Positions 11,895 to 22,074 of a stretch of DNA of 64,000 nucleotides are shown here, piece after piece. Numbering within the stretch: position 1 is the first letter of the stretch; each line of letters opens with the position of its first letter. The stretch is from positions 31,085,677 to 31,149,676 of the forward strand of contig OY482848.1 in assembly GCA_960531495.1 (NCBI GenBank). Direction: 5' to 3'. The notes beneath the pieces were generated by a model. That model saw only the letters and a list, made by a program, of their open reading frames with translations, had not been told where the DNA came from and ran no database searches. The DNA is from Zeus faber. Lineage: Eukaryota > Chordata > Actinopteri > Zeiformes > Zeidae. A program made the translations under genes and the position numbers.

Positions 11895-11969
11895 TATCTT
11901 GAGTATTGGTGGTTTAAGTATAACATGTAATAAATTATTTTCATGTGGGGTTTCTAATTAACCACAACA
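11895..11969 (-). repeat. Inverted copy of the 6370-6443 repeat
   Basis: The reverse complement of this block matches 6370-6443 with about five differences over 74 bp, including the shared phrases GTTGTGGTTAATTAG and CCACCAATACTCAAGATA. Homology stops just outside on both sides, so it is a fragment of the same LTR-like family. Confidence 0.75.
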
Positions 11970-12650
11970 GAAGGATGATTAAATGCATCACACAGTCCCC
12001 ATCAGTCTGTGCTACATCAGTCTGTCTGGCAGGATCTGTCCTCTCTAGTAAACTAGGCCGGTTACTACTGTCCTGCATAATACTAGCTAAACTGGCAGAC
12101 TCTACACCCTCTGTGGGTGTAGCATGTGCAGGCTTACTATTAGCCCACCCTACCTTGACTGTTTTAGAGTCCACACCCTTTAAAGTGGTACTACCAGGCT
12201 CTCTTCTCACCTGTGTCCCTATCTGCTCTGGAGTGAGATGTCATGCTGACTCAAACATTTGTCTCCCACCACAGCAAAAACCGCCATCTCGCGCATTTCT
12301 AAAATCTCCAGGAGCAGCCAAATAAGTTGAAAAAAACCTTTCTTCAAGGAAAATGATTTTTTACCAGATTTGTGTTCCTTTGTGTGTTTTTTATCTCTCA
12401 ATGTATTTTCAAAACCGAGTTTGATTTAAAAATAGTAGACAAATGTTAAACTGTGGAGTTAAATATTCCCGTTAGATTACATGAGGAAATGCAGTTCACT
12501 TATCAAACGCGGAACAGCACTGAATAACGCCGATTGATCAATTTCTTTAAAGCGGGCATCCAGGTGAAGATCATTCCTCCATATTCCATGTGATATGAAG
12601 TCACAATGTGAAACCGTTTTGATAGAATTCAACCTTTAAATCGTACTACT
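11970..12650. other. Spacer without recognised gene
   Basis: Frames of 89 and 126 codons overlap on opposite strands (about 11941-12325) with no recognisable product. Confidence 0.3.
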
Positions 12651-12654
12651 CTTT

Positions 12655-13300
12655 CACACACAGAGCCGCTGTTGTGAAACGGCGAAGAAGAAAAACCCTT
12701 TGCGTCACGCACCTACGTCACTTCCGTAAACAGACAGTTAAAGCGCAGCACGGGGGTGTTTCGGTTTCACTTGTCTGTGAAAACGTTCTTCTCCGTATCG
12801 TTATGGATTACGGAAGAAGGCAGAAGGTGAAAGGGTGGCAGAAGCTCTGAATCATATTTCGGACCTTAGTCTGACCAGTGCGATAGATCCAAGTCAGTGT
12901 TATCAGCGTGTACTGGACTTCATTTTCCGTGATGATAGTCAGATCTGACAGCGATGCTGAATCTGATATTACTCCGGACTTGGAGAACATTTAAAACAGC
13001 GGATTTCAAACTTAATGTGACTCAATGAAACAGAATATTTTCAAGAACCCTCGGAGGAGACCAACGATATGTCCGTTGTTGTTACAACTGAAGAAGTTGA
13101 TGACGTGACGTCCGTTGAGGTTGGTGACATATTTTCAGATTTCAGATTTTCTGAGACTCATATTATTGATAGACTTTACATTTTGTTGTGTTGTCCATAC
13201 TTTAAAACTCCAAAACAATTCCACTTTTATAAAACATGTATATTCTTACTGTTAAATAAAGCTTTTTTAAAAACCAAATTAGTTGTGTGTTGTTGAGCTG
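12655..13300 (+). other. Possible decayed transposon open frame with poly(A) signal
   Basis: A GC-richer start (12660-12780, several ACGTCA-type sites) leads to ATG at 12803 with a short basic peptide (MDYGRRQKVKG), then an acidic Asp/Ser/Glu stretch broken by stops. A 75-codon acidic frame follows at 13069-13296, and AATAAA lies near 13255. A basic and acidic N-terminus followed by loss of the rest is seen in decayed DNA transposons such as piggyBac, but no catalytic motif is present. Confidence 0.2.
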
Positions 13301-13559
13301 TTTTTAGTTGGCCCATTCAGCAGTATGTTAAGTAGCCATGAGGCTTTGTTTGTCCGCCAACTCCATTTGCATTCTAGGAGCTGGCTGAATGAACCTGTTA
13401 TGGGTAAAACTTCGGAGGTGATTATCTCAGAACCACAGTTTGCCACACCCTTGTCATGAACAAGTCATAGCTTTAAAAATATTTGCTTGATTTGCACAAG
13501 TGACACATTGTTTGGGAGCTCTGATTCTCCACTTTTAAATGATGCAACAACAAAAAAAT
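13301..13559. other. Spacer without gene
   Basis: No frame, repeat or RNA gene is recognised. The short matching phrases CCATTCAGC and GCTGAATG face each other at about 13313 and 13384. Confidence 0.3.
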
Positions 13560-13870
13560 CTCGAAGGCCGCCAAATGACCCTAAAGTATGCGGTGGGTCA
13601 CATTTATCTGTCCCTATGTGGCACACCAGGTACAAGCCGCCAGGACCCAAACCCAGCCAGCAGGGGGCCCACCCGGTCACCCCCCGGACATACCCCCACG
13701 CCAACCCGTCAGCACCCCGCCACCCTGGAAACCGAAGCACTCTATGTGTGCTGTTGGCAATTGCAGTTAAAATTGCAGAGTGTGGCAGAGTAATTCCGGT
13801 TTCACACCAAGCATGTGAAACCAGAATTACTTGCACCCCCTCCACCCCACAGACCCAGGTCTGGTGAATT
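13560..13870. repeat. C-rich island ending in a hairpin
   Basis: A C/A-rich stretch (13620-13740) like that at 7640-8065 precedes an inverted repeat. Arms at 13789-13805 and 13815-13831 pair over 17 bp with one mismatch around a 9-nt loop. The long frames on both strands here reflect composition. Confidence 0.45.
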
Positions 13871-14739
13871 GTTTCTTGGAGTAAGATTTGTGTGGGAGTG
13901 TATGTGTTTTAAGCTCATATGAGTGGTATTAAAATTGAATGACAGACATGATCGCAGCCGCCCGCCACATCTCTTCCCACATAGCTTGCACCCCACCTGT
14001 CCCGTGAACCCTAGGCCTATTGTACGGTGTATCATTGCACGAATATTCCCATGCACTTATGGTTATTATTGAGGAACTCAATCATTGCAATGTTAAAGAA
14101 GCCTGGTGTAGTGATTTTGCATGCATGATCAATTCACTGAGAATGTCTGGGATATGGCCTTCGCAGAGAGCTAAAGAAAATTAAAAAAAATAAAAATGAA
14201 AAAGCATGCTAAGCGCGTAGTTAGCTCCTCTTAACTGGAAGCTAAGCCAGTTGAGACCAATGCAGTTAGGGCTGGCCTTGATGTAGAGCACAATTCTGTG
14301 TGCCAAAGTATTGGATTCTCTTCAGAGAGAGAAAATCCTGATTGTTGGTCTGTCTCTGAAGGTATCTAATCTGCAGGGGTCAGGGGTTACGTGTAAGGGA
14401 GGTCACAGACAGTCGATCCCTCCATTAAGCCTATTTGTTTAAAATGCCAAGCTGTGGACCACATCGTGCGGTACTGCGTTTCCCCTCCAACCCACGCTAG
14501 TCAAAGTAACAAGTTGTCAACCATATTGTCCAGTGAGAATGACAGGGCAGCCCAAATATTTGAACAGCAGGAAAACACTCTTCCCCTGTGGTGAGGAGCC
14601 AAACCACAGGTGGGGTGCAGTCCGGCTCAACTACTCCTTGAAAATAAGATGAACCTGTGAATCACCTATGAATGCCGGGTGGGGGAGAGCCTATGGGATA
14701 AATTTACAATACGTTGAAAGGAAATGTAATTATTTTGTA
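13871..14739. other. Spacer without recognised gene
   Basis: No long frame or transposon protein is seen. It may include the outer part of the retroviral LTR whose right end is proposed at about 15235. Confidence 0.3.
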
Positions 14740-15237
14740 CTATACATATTAAGAAAGTATTATCATTATCTTAACTTTATACTATATGAATAAAATAAGT
14801 GTGGAAAAAACACTTGGTCACCAAAGGGTGACTCACCTTTATATATACCTTAGAGGTTTTGTGCAAACATATGTTCCTCTGTTTTAAAACCCTCGGGTCC
14901 ACCCTAAAACAAAATAATGTGTGTTTAAGTTTCACAGAGGTGAAAGATAACCTACAGCCATGTACAGAACGTATATGTACATTTCAGAGCGGAAAAAGAT
15001 AAACATGTGGCCCAACAAAGTAAGAGTGCATGGGATGATATGACAACCTGTAGAAGATGTATCTACAGAGTAGAGGATAACAGTTGTAGCCTGAGCGACT
15101 AAGATAGCTCTTCTGCAGAACTGCTCAGGCCTTCAAATTACTATTTTAAAGTTCTTATAAAGGTCTTTTTGAAGTTAATTCCTTGGTTTCCTGATCTTTC
15201 TCATAATTTGTCAAATGTCATTTTCCACAACATGGAT

Positions 15238-15255
15238 TGGCGTCATGAACAGGAT
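15238..15255 (+). other. Possible retroviral primer-binding site
   Basis: TGGCGTCATGAACAGGAT starts with TGG, as expected for pairing with a tRNA 3' CCA end, and lies downstream of an LTR-like AT-rich block. A CAGGTAGG-like splice donor follows at about 15289. The matching tRNA was not identified. Confidence 0.3.
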
Positions 15256-15439
15256 TGAAGAAAGCGGACCAACGCTGCTGATGAGCCGCAGGTAGGGGTC
15301 AGGCACAGGTCACTCAAAACAGAGTGGCCAGTCATTTGAGAAAGCTAAGGAATGTTCTTACTTATTAGTTATAGAAAGATTGTGTGATCAGGACCTACTC
15401 GATCCTAACACATTAATCATAACACTCTGTGTTTTACTA

Positions 15440-15850
15440 AATTGCAGATGAAATGTTTTGAAAGCCTTGTAGTAATAATAGTTTTGAGAACATGAAGTTG
15501 TAAATTACTGATAATATTTTTAACAGCTGTTATTTACTAACATTTGTGAAAGCTTTTGTTATGTACCATACTGTTGATAAAGGTTTTTGAAGGCTTTGTA
15601 ATTTTCTAAAAATTTCTAATAAAGGATTTGAAAGCTTTTGTGGTATGCAAAATTGCTGATGATATATCTGAGAGCTCTGTGATACATTGCTGGTGGTGTT
15701 TTTGGAAGCTCTGTGGTTTATTGCTGATTTTGTTTTTAAAAAAGATCTGTGGTTTATTGCTGATATTTTTGAAAAGTTCTGTGGGTTATTGCTGATATTT
15801 CTGAAAAGCTCTGTGGTTTATTGTTGATCATATTTTAAAAAACAACAACC
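15440..15850 (+). repeat. Degenerate tandem repeat, ~50-bp unit
   Basis: The phrase (A)AG(C)TCTGTGGTTTATTGCTGATATTT recurs at least seven times with decaying identity. The best copies are between 15690 and 15830. No frame spans it. Confidence 0.65.
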
Positions 15851-15879
15851 TGCGGCTACCGCTTTATGGGTAAAAATTA

Positions 15880-16740
15880 GAGGAAAGGTACTATAAAGGA
15901 CTGTATGGGCAGGTCCCTAAGATACTGCCTCAGAGAAGGGCCTCTTGAAAGTCTGAATGGTTAGGGTAAGTTGTACTTCTCAGAGACTGCTTTAAGGAGA
16001 TAAGTCTTATAAAAGGTCTTATAAAGAAGTGAGTTTTTGTTCTGAGATACCGTCTCTAAAAGAGAGGGACTGCTTGGTCAAAGGAAAACTGAAGTCTTTG
16101 ATACCGCCTCAAGGAGAGAAGTCTTGTAAGGGTCTGCTTGGATAGATTGATAGGTTCTGCGATACCGCCTCAAGAAAGTGTACATCTAGAGAGTCTGTCT
16201 GGGTAGAACCAAACTCTGCAGATACCACTTAGCAAGAAAAGATTGCTAAGGTCGGAAAGGTTAGAGTATAAAATTATGAAATAAACTCTGCGGATACCGC
16301 TTAACAACTTTTCTAAGGTCTGAATGGGTAGAGTACAGGTACTCCTCACTTAACAACCAAGTTCCATTCCTACAACCAGGCCGTTGAGCAAATTGGTCGA
16401 GAAGCGAGGACCCGCATTATTTCATGGTAAGGAATGTGGTGATTGCGAACGCTAGTGTAGTGAATACTGACGGGGGAATGAGACTGAGAACCGTGATGCA
16501 CCATGAGATGCTTGATGCTGAGGCACCGCGCATGCAGCACGCATGCCGCAGTATTGTACAATACCGACTGGTAGGAGAGCTGGTCGTAAGTCCGAACAGT
16601 CGTTAAACCGGTAGGTTGTTAAGTGAGGAGTGCCTGTATAAAATTAGGAAATTAACTCTGCAGATATCGCTTGGCAACACTACCTTGCTAAGGTCTGAAC
16701 TGGTAGTGTACAAAATGTATAAATTAATCACATTTTTGAG
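15880..16740 (+). repeat. Degenerate tandem repeat, ~65-80-bp unit
   Basis: Units carry a GTCTGAATGGGTAGAGTA-type start, an AACTCTGCGGATACCGC-type middle and a CTAAG-type end. Copies are visible from about 15900 through 16715, with the best matches at 16195-16335 and 16637-16700. The repeat is split by the MITE at 16336-16636. Its role in the retroviral leader, if any, is unknown. Confidence 0.7.
16336..16636. mobile_element. 301-bp MITE with terminal inverted repeats, TA target
   Basis: The ends 16336-16358 and 16614-16636 are inverted repeats matching at 22 of 23 positions (CAGGYACTCCTCACTTAAC...). TA flanks both sides (16334-16335 and 16637-16638). The flanks join to rebuild a neighbouring tandem-repeat unit once one TA is removed. 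It has no transposase frame. The TA target suggests mobilisation by a Tc1/mariner-type enzyme. Confidence 0.85.
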
Positions 16741-17092
16741 AGGAGGAGCTTCGGGCAAGTGCCAGAAGCAACAGATAGAAGAATAAAAAGTATAGACAGA
16801 TATGAATAAAACAAACTACACGCTTAGAATAAGCAAAAAATAGAGTAAACTAGGAACGGGGTATGAAAATATTCTAGGAAGAATACAAACTGAAGTAATT
16901 AAGTAATTGAAGAATATAAAAATATTGCAATTTATATAAATAAGAAACAAAAGGGTCTATTTTAATTTAATTAATAGTTAACGGAAGGTAACACTGTGGA
17001 ATAGTTTATTTAGGAGCCCAAGAGATAAAAAAAAGTAGGAAGGGAATTGGCCCAAGTAGAACCGGGGTTAGCAACAGCAGTAGAAATCTTGA

Positions 17093-17500
17093 TGTGGCGG
17101 ACAAAGGGACGTGGTCAAGCACCGGCTGTGGACGACAACACTGTTCCCTTTTCCCGCAGCAACCAAGCTGCCTAGATTTGGCCCAATCCGCACAGGCATG
17201 GCGCTGATTGGTCCAAATCAGGGCAGGGAGTTTTTCTTCACGTTTTGTCTGTCTTACAGAGGGGACCGGTGCACGGGCTCGTGAGCAGCCCAAGAGTGGA
17301 ATGCTATTCCTCCTGCGCCCGAGAGGACTATTAACAACCATTGTAGAATAGATCCTCAGATATACTGTATATAAAAATATAATTGTGGTCTGTGTGCCAG
17401 ACTGAAATGGACAATACAACTCAAGCCATGTTTGCGCACCACGGCCAGAAGAACTCCGTCTCCCTCCCTGAACCCTTAACTGTGGGAAGAAACCCCCACA
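17093..17500 (+). repeat. 5' LTR of the Gmr1-like element
   Basis: It begins TGTGGCGGAC and ends CCCCCACA. From about 17143 to the end it aligns with the 3' LTR at 19215-19537, and throughout with the inverted solo LTR at 24835-25219. A TATA-like run lies at about 17364-17380, near the middle. Confidence 0.85.
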
Positions 17501-17721
17501 AGTGACGTAGACGAGAGGATCCGGGAGTGGCAGGGCGCCAAGAAAAAGGCGCCCTGGAGTCGATCTGCAGGCTTCGGAACCACCTCGCTGAAATGGAATA
17601 TGAGTGGGAGCACCTCTGCTGCCAGCTGGGGCGCGTCCTCGCCAGAGTTCCCTGGAGAGCTCCCTGGAGTGCACCGTGACCGGCCACCGGCCTGCCGCCA
17701 GCGACAGGGAGCCAGCCAGAG

Positions 17722-17996
17722 GTCCGTCCCCAGGACCCATGCGGGATTCCCTGGGTCCCCAGCCCGTAGCGGTGCCTCGGAGAACAATGTCAGGGGGGGG
17801 CGCTACGTCCACCCCCAGGACCCATCTGGGATTCGCCGGGTCCCCAGCCCATCGCAGTGCCCCGGAGGACAACATCAGGGGAGGAGCTAAGTCCGTCCCC
17901 AGGACCCACACGGGATTCGCCGGGTCCTCAGCCCGTCGCAGTGCCCCGGGGGATTATGTCTGGGGGGGCCACCATGTCCGATCCCAGGACTTACAC
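17722..17996 (+). repeat. ~85-bp tandem repeat in gag remnant
   Basis: Copies starting with GTCC(G/A)(T/C)CCCAGGAC lie at about 17722, 17807, 17890 and 17976, with spacings of 83-86 bp. The unit contains GGGATTCGCCGGGTCC and CGCAGTGCCCCGG. Long frames on both strands here follow from the repeat. Confidence 0.8.
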
Positions 17997-18016
17997 AAAA
18001 TTGGCCAGGTTCTCTG

Positions 18017-19273
18017 GTGCCACGGTACACTCTCTCTCCTTCCCGGCTTGCTGTCCCCTCTCTGTCCCCCCTCAGCTCCAATGGCGGTGCTGCCATGGAA
18101 AATCTGGGCAGGGGTGCGGACACTGCGGGCGGCCCGCCGGATCCCTCCCATGGTCGGAAAGGAGCCTATCAAGTATCGGTAAGGCTACAAGGGGGTGGAC
18201 ATCAGGCTTTGCTGGACTCGGGCTGTTCGCAGACGATGGTCCAGCAACGCCTGGTTTGACCCGGGGCTTTGGTGGGGGCGTCCCAGGTGGAGGTTCGATG
18301 TGTGCTTGGGATTATTCACACGTATCCGATGGTCTGGCTAAAAATTCGTCACAAAGGGAAAAAGCATAGGGTACAGGCTGCGGTTAGTTCCCGCCTGTCG
18401 CACTCCCTGATTTTGGGCACGGATGGGCCAGGGTTTGACGCGTTGATGAGAGAGGCTGGGGGAGTGCATTCATGGCCGGTAGGGAAATGTGAGTGTTGCG
18501 TGGCGCACGGTGATGCAGAGGGGTTGTCGGTGAGCGCGACGGTTGTGGGGTGGGCGGGATCCCAAGTAGGGTCTCTCTCGGTCCCTGTAACCTTCCCTAT
18601 GGACGATTTTCCACTGGAGCAGTTGCGAGACACCACCCTACTACATGGGGCCTTTGAGGGGGTAGTTAAAATCAATGGCGTATTGACGCGCCGAGACGGC
18701 GTGCTCACTCACCCGTATGTTTCTGTGATTAGGAACAGGTTATATCGAGCGAGCTGTGACACTCAGACAGAAGAGGAGATAACCCAGTTGTTGGTACCGA
18801 AGGGCCGCAGGGAAATGCTCTTCCAGGCGGCTCACCATAACCCGATGGCTAGTCACCTCGGTCACGAGAAAACACGACAGCGGATAATGGCCCGCTTCTA
18901 TTGCCCGGGCATTTGGGCAGATGTGTGTGAATGGTGCGCCGCGTGTCTTGAGTGCCAATTAGTCAATCCTCCGGCAACGCCAAGAGCACCATTGAGGCCC
19001 CTCCCCCTAGTCGAGGCACCGTTCGAAAGACTCGGCATGGATCTCATCGGGCCGTTAGACCGCAGTGCCCGTGGGTATCATTTCATGTTAGTCCTAGTGG
19101 ATTATGCAACCCGGTACCCAGAAGCAGTGCCTCTGTGCAGAATTACGGCCAAAAGTGTGGTGCAGGCGCTGTTTCAGGTCATCTCCCAAGTCTGGATCCC
19201 AAAGGAAATCCTGACCAACTGTTCCCTTTTCCCGTGGCAACCAAGCTGCCTCAAATCAGCCCAATCAAGGTAG
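18017..19273 (+). pseudogene. Gmr1-like protease-integrase, interrupted and truncated
   Basis: One frame runs through the whole segment with a single in-frame TGA at 18257-18259. The retroviral-type aspartic protease has the catalytic DSG at 18214-18222. Integrase follows directly, with an H2C2 zinc-binding region (HNPMASHLGH ... CAACLEC, about 18833-18955) and the first catalytic Asp in GMDLIGP (19039-19041). The second Asp and the Glu are deleted at the junction with the 3' LTR, so it cannot be active. Low damage suggests a fairly recent copy. Confidence 0.85.
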
Positions 19274-19537
19274 GGAGTTTTTCTTAACATTTTGTCTTAC
19301 AGAGGGGATTGGCGCACAGGCTCGTGAGCAGTCCAAGAGTGGAACGCTATTCGTCCTGCGGAGGAGAGGACTATTAACAAACCATTGTAGAATAGATCCT
19401 CATATATTTATAAATATAATTGTGGCCTGCGTGCCAGACTGAAATGGACAATAAAACTCAAGCCATGTTGGCGCACCACAGCCAGAAAGACTCTGTCTCC
19501 CTCCCTGAACCCTTAACTGTGGGAAGAAACCCCCACA
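19215..19537 (+). repeat. 3' LTR, truncated at its left end
   Basis: It aligns with 17143-17500 (shared phrases include CTCGTGAGCAG and ACCATTGTAGAATAGATCC) and lacks roughly the first 50 bp of the LTR. The deletion junction sits inside the integrase frame. Confidence 0.85.
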
Positions 19538-19559
19538 CTTGGGTAAAAGTAATCCGTAA

Positions 19560-20063
19560 AATAAAGTAAAAATTTTGGATAAAGAACAGTTGAGGCAGGC
19601 ACAAAATGGCCAAAAAGCGATACAGCAGTGTGTGAGGAGATGGAAGTAATAATGAAAAATCTCAAGCTTAATAAAAATAGTACTGGCCATGTTCAAAAAG
19701 GAAGGAGAACAATGGAGGCAGAGAGAAAGGGTAACCGTTAGTGAGGATAAAGAATTAGAATCACCACCTCTGAAGGTGCAGCTGCCACCCAATCACACAG
19801 GGTTATACCCACTGATATCAGGAACAGTAAACAATAAAGGATGTGTAAAGTTGGACAAAGGAAGAAGCAGGGATTGTGGAACACACGGAGGGAATACACA
19901 TGGATTGTGTTTCCTTTGTAACAATCGAATCCATAGGAAAGAGATACAGGCGTGGAGTAATGACAATAATAGTGATGAGGGAAATAGTACTGAGGAAAGT
20001 CATAATAACCATTTGAGCAGAGGGAATCACTCGGAAAAACTGAGCGAAGAAAAGAGAAGGTAA
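19560..20063 (+). pseudogene. Endogenous retrovirus gag-like remnant
   Basis: A 124-codon frame (19689-20063) is highly polar, with Lys/Arg/Glu/Asn-rich ends and a Cys/His-bearing centre (THGLCFLCNNRIH) that looks like half of a nucleocapsid zinc knuckle. It follows the right edge of the nested Gmr1 element and precedes retroviral pol in the same direction. The family assignment rests on position and composition only. Confidence 0.35.
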
Positions 20064-20540
20064 GAAGAAGAGTTAAGGCGTAAGGAAAGAAAAAGGTTAG
20101 GAAAAACTGAGAGAAGAAAGAGAGAAGAGTGTAGTCGAGAGAGAGAGCGACAGAGAGCAGAGAGAAAGGGAGGGGGCATGGCCCAGAGAAGAGGGAGACA
20201 CACTAGGCCAAAGCCCTCTAGCACAAGAGTTGATAGTAACAGTGAAAAGATCCGTAACAGGACCCTGAACTGGAAAAAGAATGGCAAAAGAAAGCTGTAG
20301 GGAAAAAAGCAGCAATAGAATCATAGTACGGAGTAATTGGGTCACAAGGAGCAGTTATGACAGCACAAGATGCAGATCAATCGTCAGCGATAAAAAATTG
20401 GTTTAGAGACACTTACGTTACTCCTTTGACAGACAGATAATTCACTGATTCTCCAGTCATGTTGTGGAAAGCATATAAAAATCTTGTCGTAAACATACGT
20501 ACTTGACAGGGTTTTTACAGGAAGAGGAAGTGGTCCCGAA
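20064..20540 (+). other. Retroviral interior, low complexity
   Basis: A purine-rich tract (GAGAGAAAG repeats, 20090-20180) and short broken frames lie between the gag-like and pol-like parts. No domain is recognised. Confidence 0.3.
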
Positions 20541-20552
20541 ACAGATAAACAA

Positions 20553-21619
20553 ATGACAACAGGAAAGCCACACAACGATAGGCAGATAGTGACAGAGATG
20601 GCAGGCAGAACACCAGAACAGGCATGGTCGAAATTCGACACAGATGTTGTATTGGTGCATTCTGCTTACCCAGTAAGAATCCAGATAAACAAAATGCAAA
20701 AAACTTCAATGGTGAACATGGTACTACATGAAACCCGAGGCTGAGGGGAGAACAGCTCCGACCATAGAAGGCCGAATAGCCATTGGTGTATTGATAGAAA
20801 CAAAAAGTAATTGTAACACTCCTTTGCTTCCAGTACTAAAAGCAGATAAACAAAAATGGTGGTTAGTACATGATCTAAGAGCAGTAAATGACACAGTAGA
20901 AGAAATGCAGGCTGAGGTTCCAAACGCACATACACTGTTGACTAATGTCTATCCTGATGCTAAATATTTCACAGTTATTGACTAATGTGGAGCATTCCTC
21001 AGTGCGCCACTTGCAGAAGAAAGCAGACATCTGTTTGCATTCATGTATAAAGGTAAACAATAAACATATACAAGAATGCCACAGGGCTTCAAACACTCCC
21101 CACATGTGTTTAACCAAGTACTGACTATGATACAGGTCATGGATGATCTTCTGATGTATTCTCCCACGTTGGAGCAATGTCATGAAGATTCCTTGGCTGA
21201 ATTAAACAAATTGGCCATAGGGCCACAAGGTGTCACAGAAAAAGTTGCAGTACTGGCCAACAGAAGTAAAATACTTAGGAAGGCTGGCAGAACATCAAAC
21301 TAAAATAATAGCACCTAGCCAGCTGGAAGGGATTAGTAAAGCACCTAAGCCACAGACAGTACGACAAATGAGGACATTCTTTGGGATTACAGGGTTTAGT
21401 TCCCATTGGATAGAGGACTATGCCCTAAAAACTGCGTCGTTGAGAGAAATAATGAAGGCTGCAGGAACAACAACTACAGATGCGACAGTAGCGTTTGAAG
21501 GCATTAAACAAGGGATGCAGGGAGCAAGTCCATTAGCAACTCCGGAAAGAAAACCATTCCTAGTGTATGTGTCAAATAGAAATCAGGGGTACGCTGCAGC
21601 AGTGTTAATCCAGGAATGA
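20553..21619 (+). pseudogene. Endogenous retrovirus reverse transcriptase remnant
   Basis: Frames at 20728-20985, 21076-21303 and 21230-21619 carry RT landmarks in order: a WWLVHDLRAVN palm strand (about 20860), a VID catalytic strand ending at a TAA (20983-20985), MPQGFKHSP (21076) and VMDDLLMYS (about 21139). A further stop lies near 21060. The spacing between FNQVL and VMDD is about 20 residues short of the family norm, and a frameshift near 21250 changes frame. RNase H and integrase are absent. The resemblance is to fish endogenous retroviruses. Confidence 0.7.
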
Positions 21620-21659
21620 TGTAGTGGAAGGCGAAAACAAAAGACAGTAGGTGTCCCTC

Positions 21660-22020
21660 AGGTGGACGGCCGGGCAGCCTGAAGCCTTCCCAGGCCAACA
21701 GGGCAGTTAGGGGGAGGCCTTCTGGAGGGCAACCAGGGGGCCAGGTCTGGGAGCTGGACTGCTCGGGGAGTCGACCCGGCCTCAGGGCAGATGAGCGAGG
21801 CAGCTCCGGAGGGCGACTAGGGGGCCGGGTCCGGGAGCCAGACCGCTTGCATAGTCGACCGGGCCTCAGGGCAGATGAGCGAGGCAGCTCTGGAGGGCAA
21901 CCAGGGGGCCGGACCATTCGGAGGGTCGACCCGGCCTCAGGCCAGATGAGTGAGGCAGCTCAGGGGGGTGACCGTGGGACTGGGTCCGGGAGCTGGACTG
22001 CTCGGGGGGTCAACCCGGCC
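21660..22020. repeat. GC-rich minisatellite, ~80-bp unit
   Basis: Units with GTCGACC(C/G)GGCCTCAGG and CAGATGAG(C/T)GAGGCAGCTC recur at about 21769, 21853, 21922 and 22003. Frames on both strands stay open through it, giving Pro/Arg/Gly-rich peptides. Confidence 0.75.
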
Positions 22021-22074
22021 TCAGGGTAGGAACGGGCTGGAGCTCAGGAGAGACAGCCGACGACTCGAGGACTG

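Larger units (their letters stand above)
17093..19537 (+). mobile_element. Gmr1-like LTR element, internally deleted (LTR-gag-PR-INT-LTR)
   Basis: The order is a 5' LTR (17093-17500), a gag remnant with 85-bp tandem repeats, a protease-integrase frame (18017-19273, one internal stop) and a 5'-truncated 3' LTR (about 19215-19537). Integrase runs directly into the LTR after the sequence for KEILT, so the rest of integrase, RT and RNase H are gone. Flanking pentamers are CTTGA (17088-17092) and CTTGG (19538-19542), a likely target duplication. Integrase directly after protease is the Gmr1-type order. Confidence 0.85.
14740..21640 (+). mobile_element. Decayed endogenous retrovirus with nested insertions
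   Basis: The pieces, left to right, are a possible 5' LTR end and primer-binding site (about 15238), a long tandem-repeat leader (15440-16740), gag-like frames (19560-20063) and protease/RT-like frames (20500-21620). A MITE (16336-16636) and a Gmr1-like element (17093-19537) interrupt it. Pol resembles vertebrate retroviruses (MPQGFKHSP; a VMDD active-site box) rather than Ty3/Gypsy. Env and the 3' LTR are not recognised, and the right limit abuts minisatellites. Stops, a frameshift and a deletion in RT show that it is dead. Confidence 0.5.

Noticed and set aside
15440..16740. Possible CRISPR array
   Set aside because: The repeats are degenerate and contiguous without unique spacers of constant length, and the genome is eukaryotic.
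17006..17911. 301-codon minus-strand open frame
   Set aside because: It is the antisense of the Gmr1-like 5' LTR and its tandem repeats. Composition and repeats keep it open; no domain is present.
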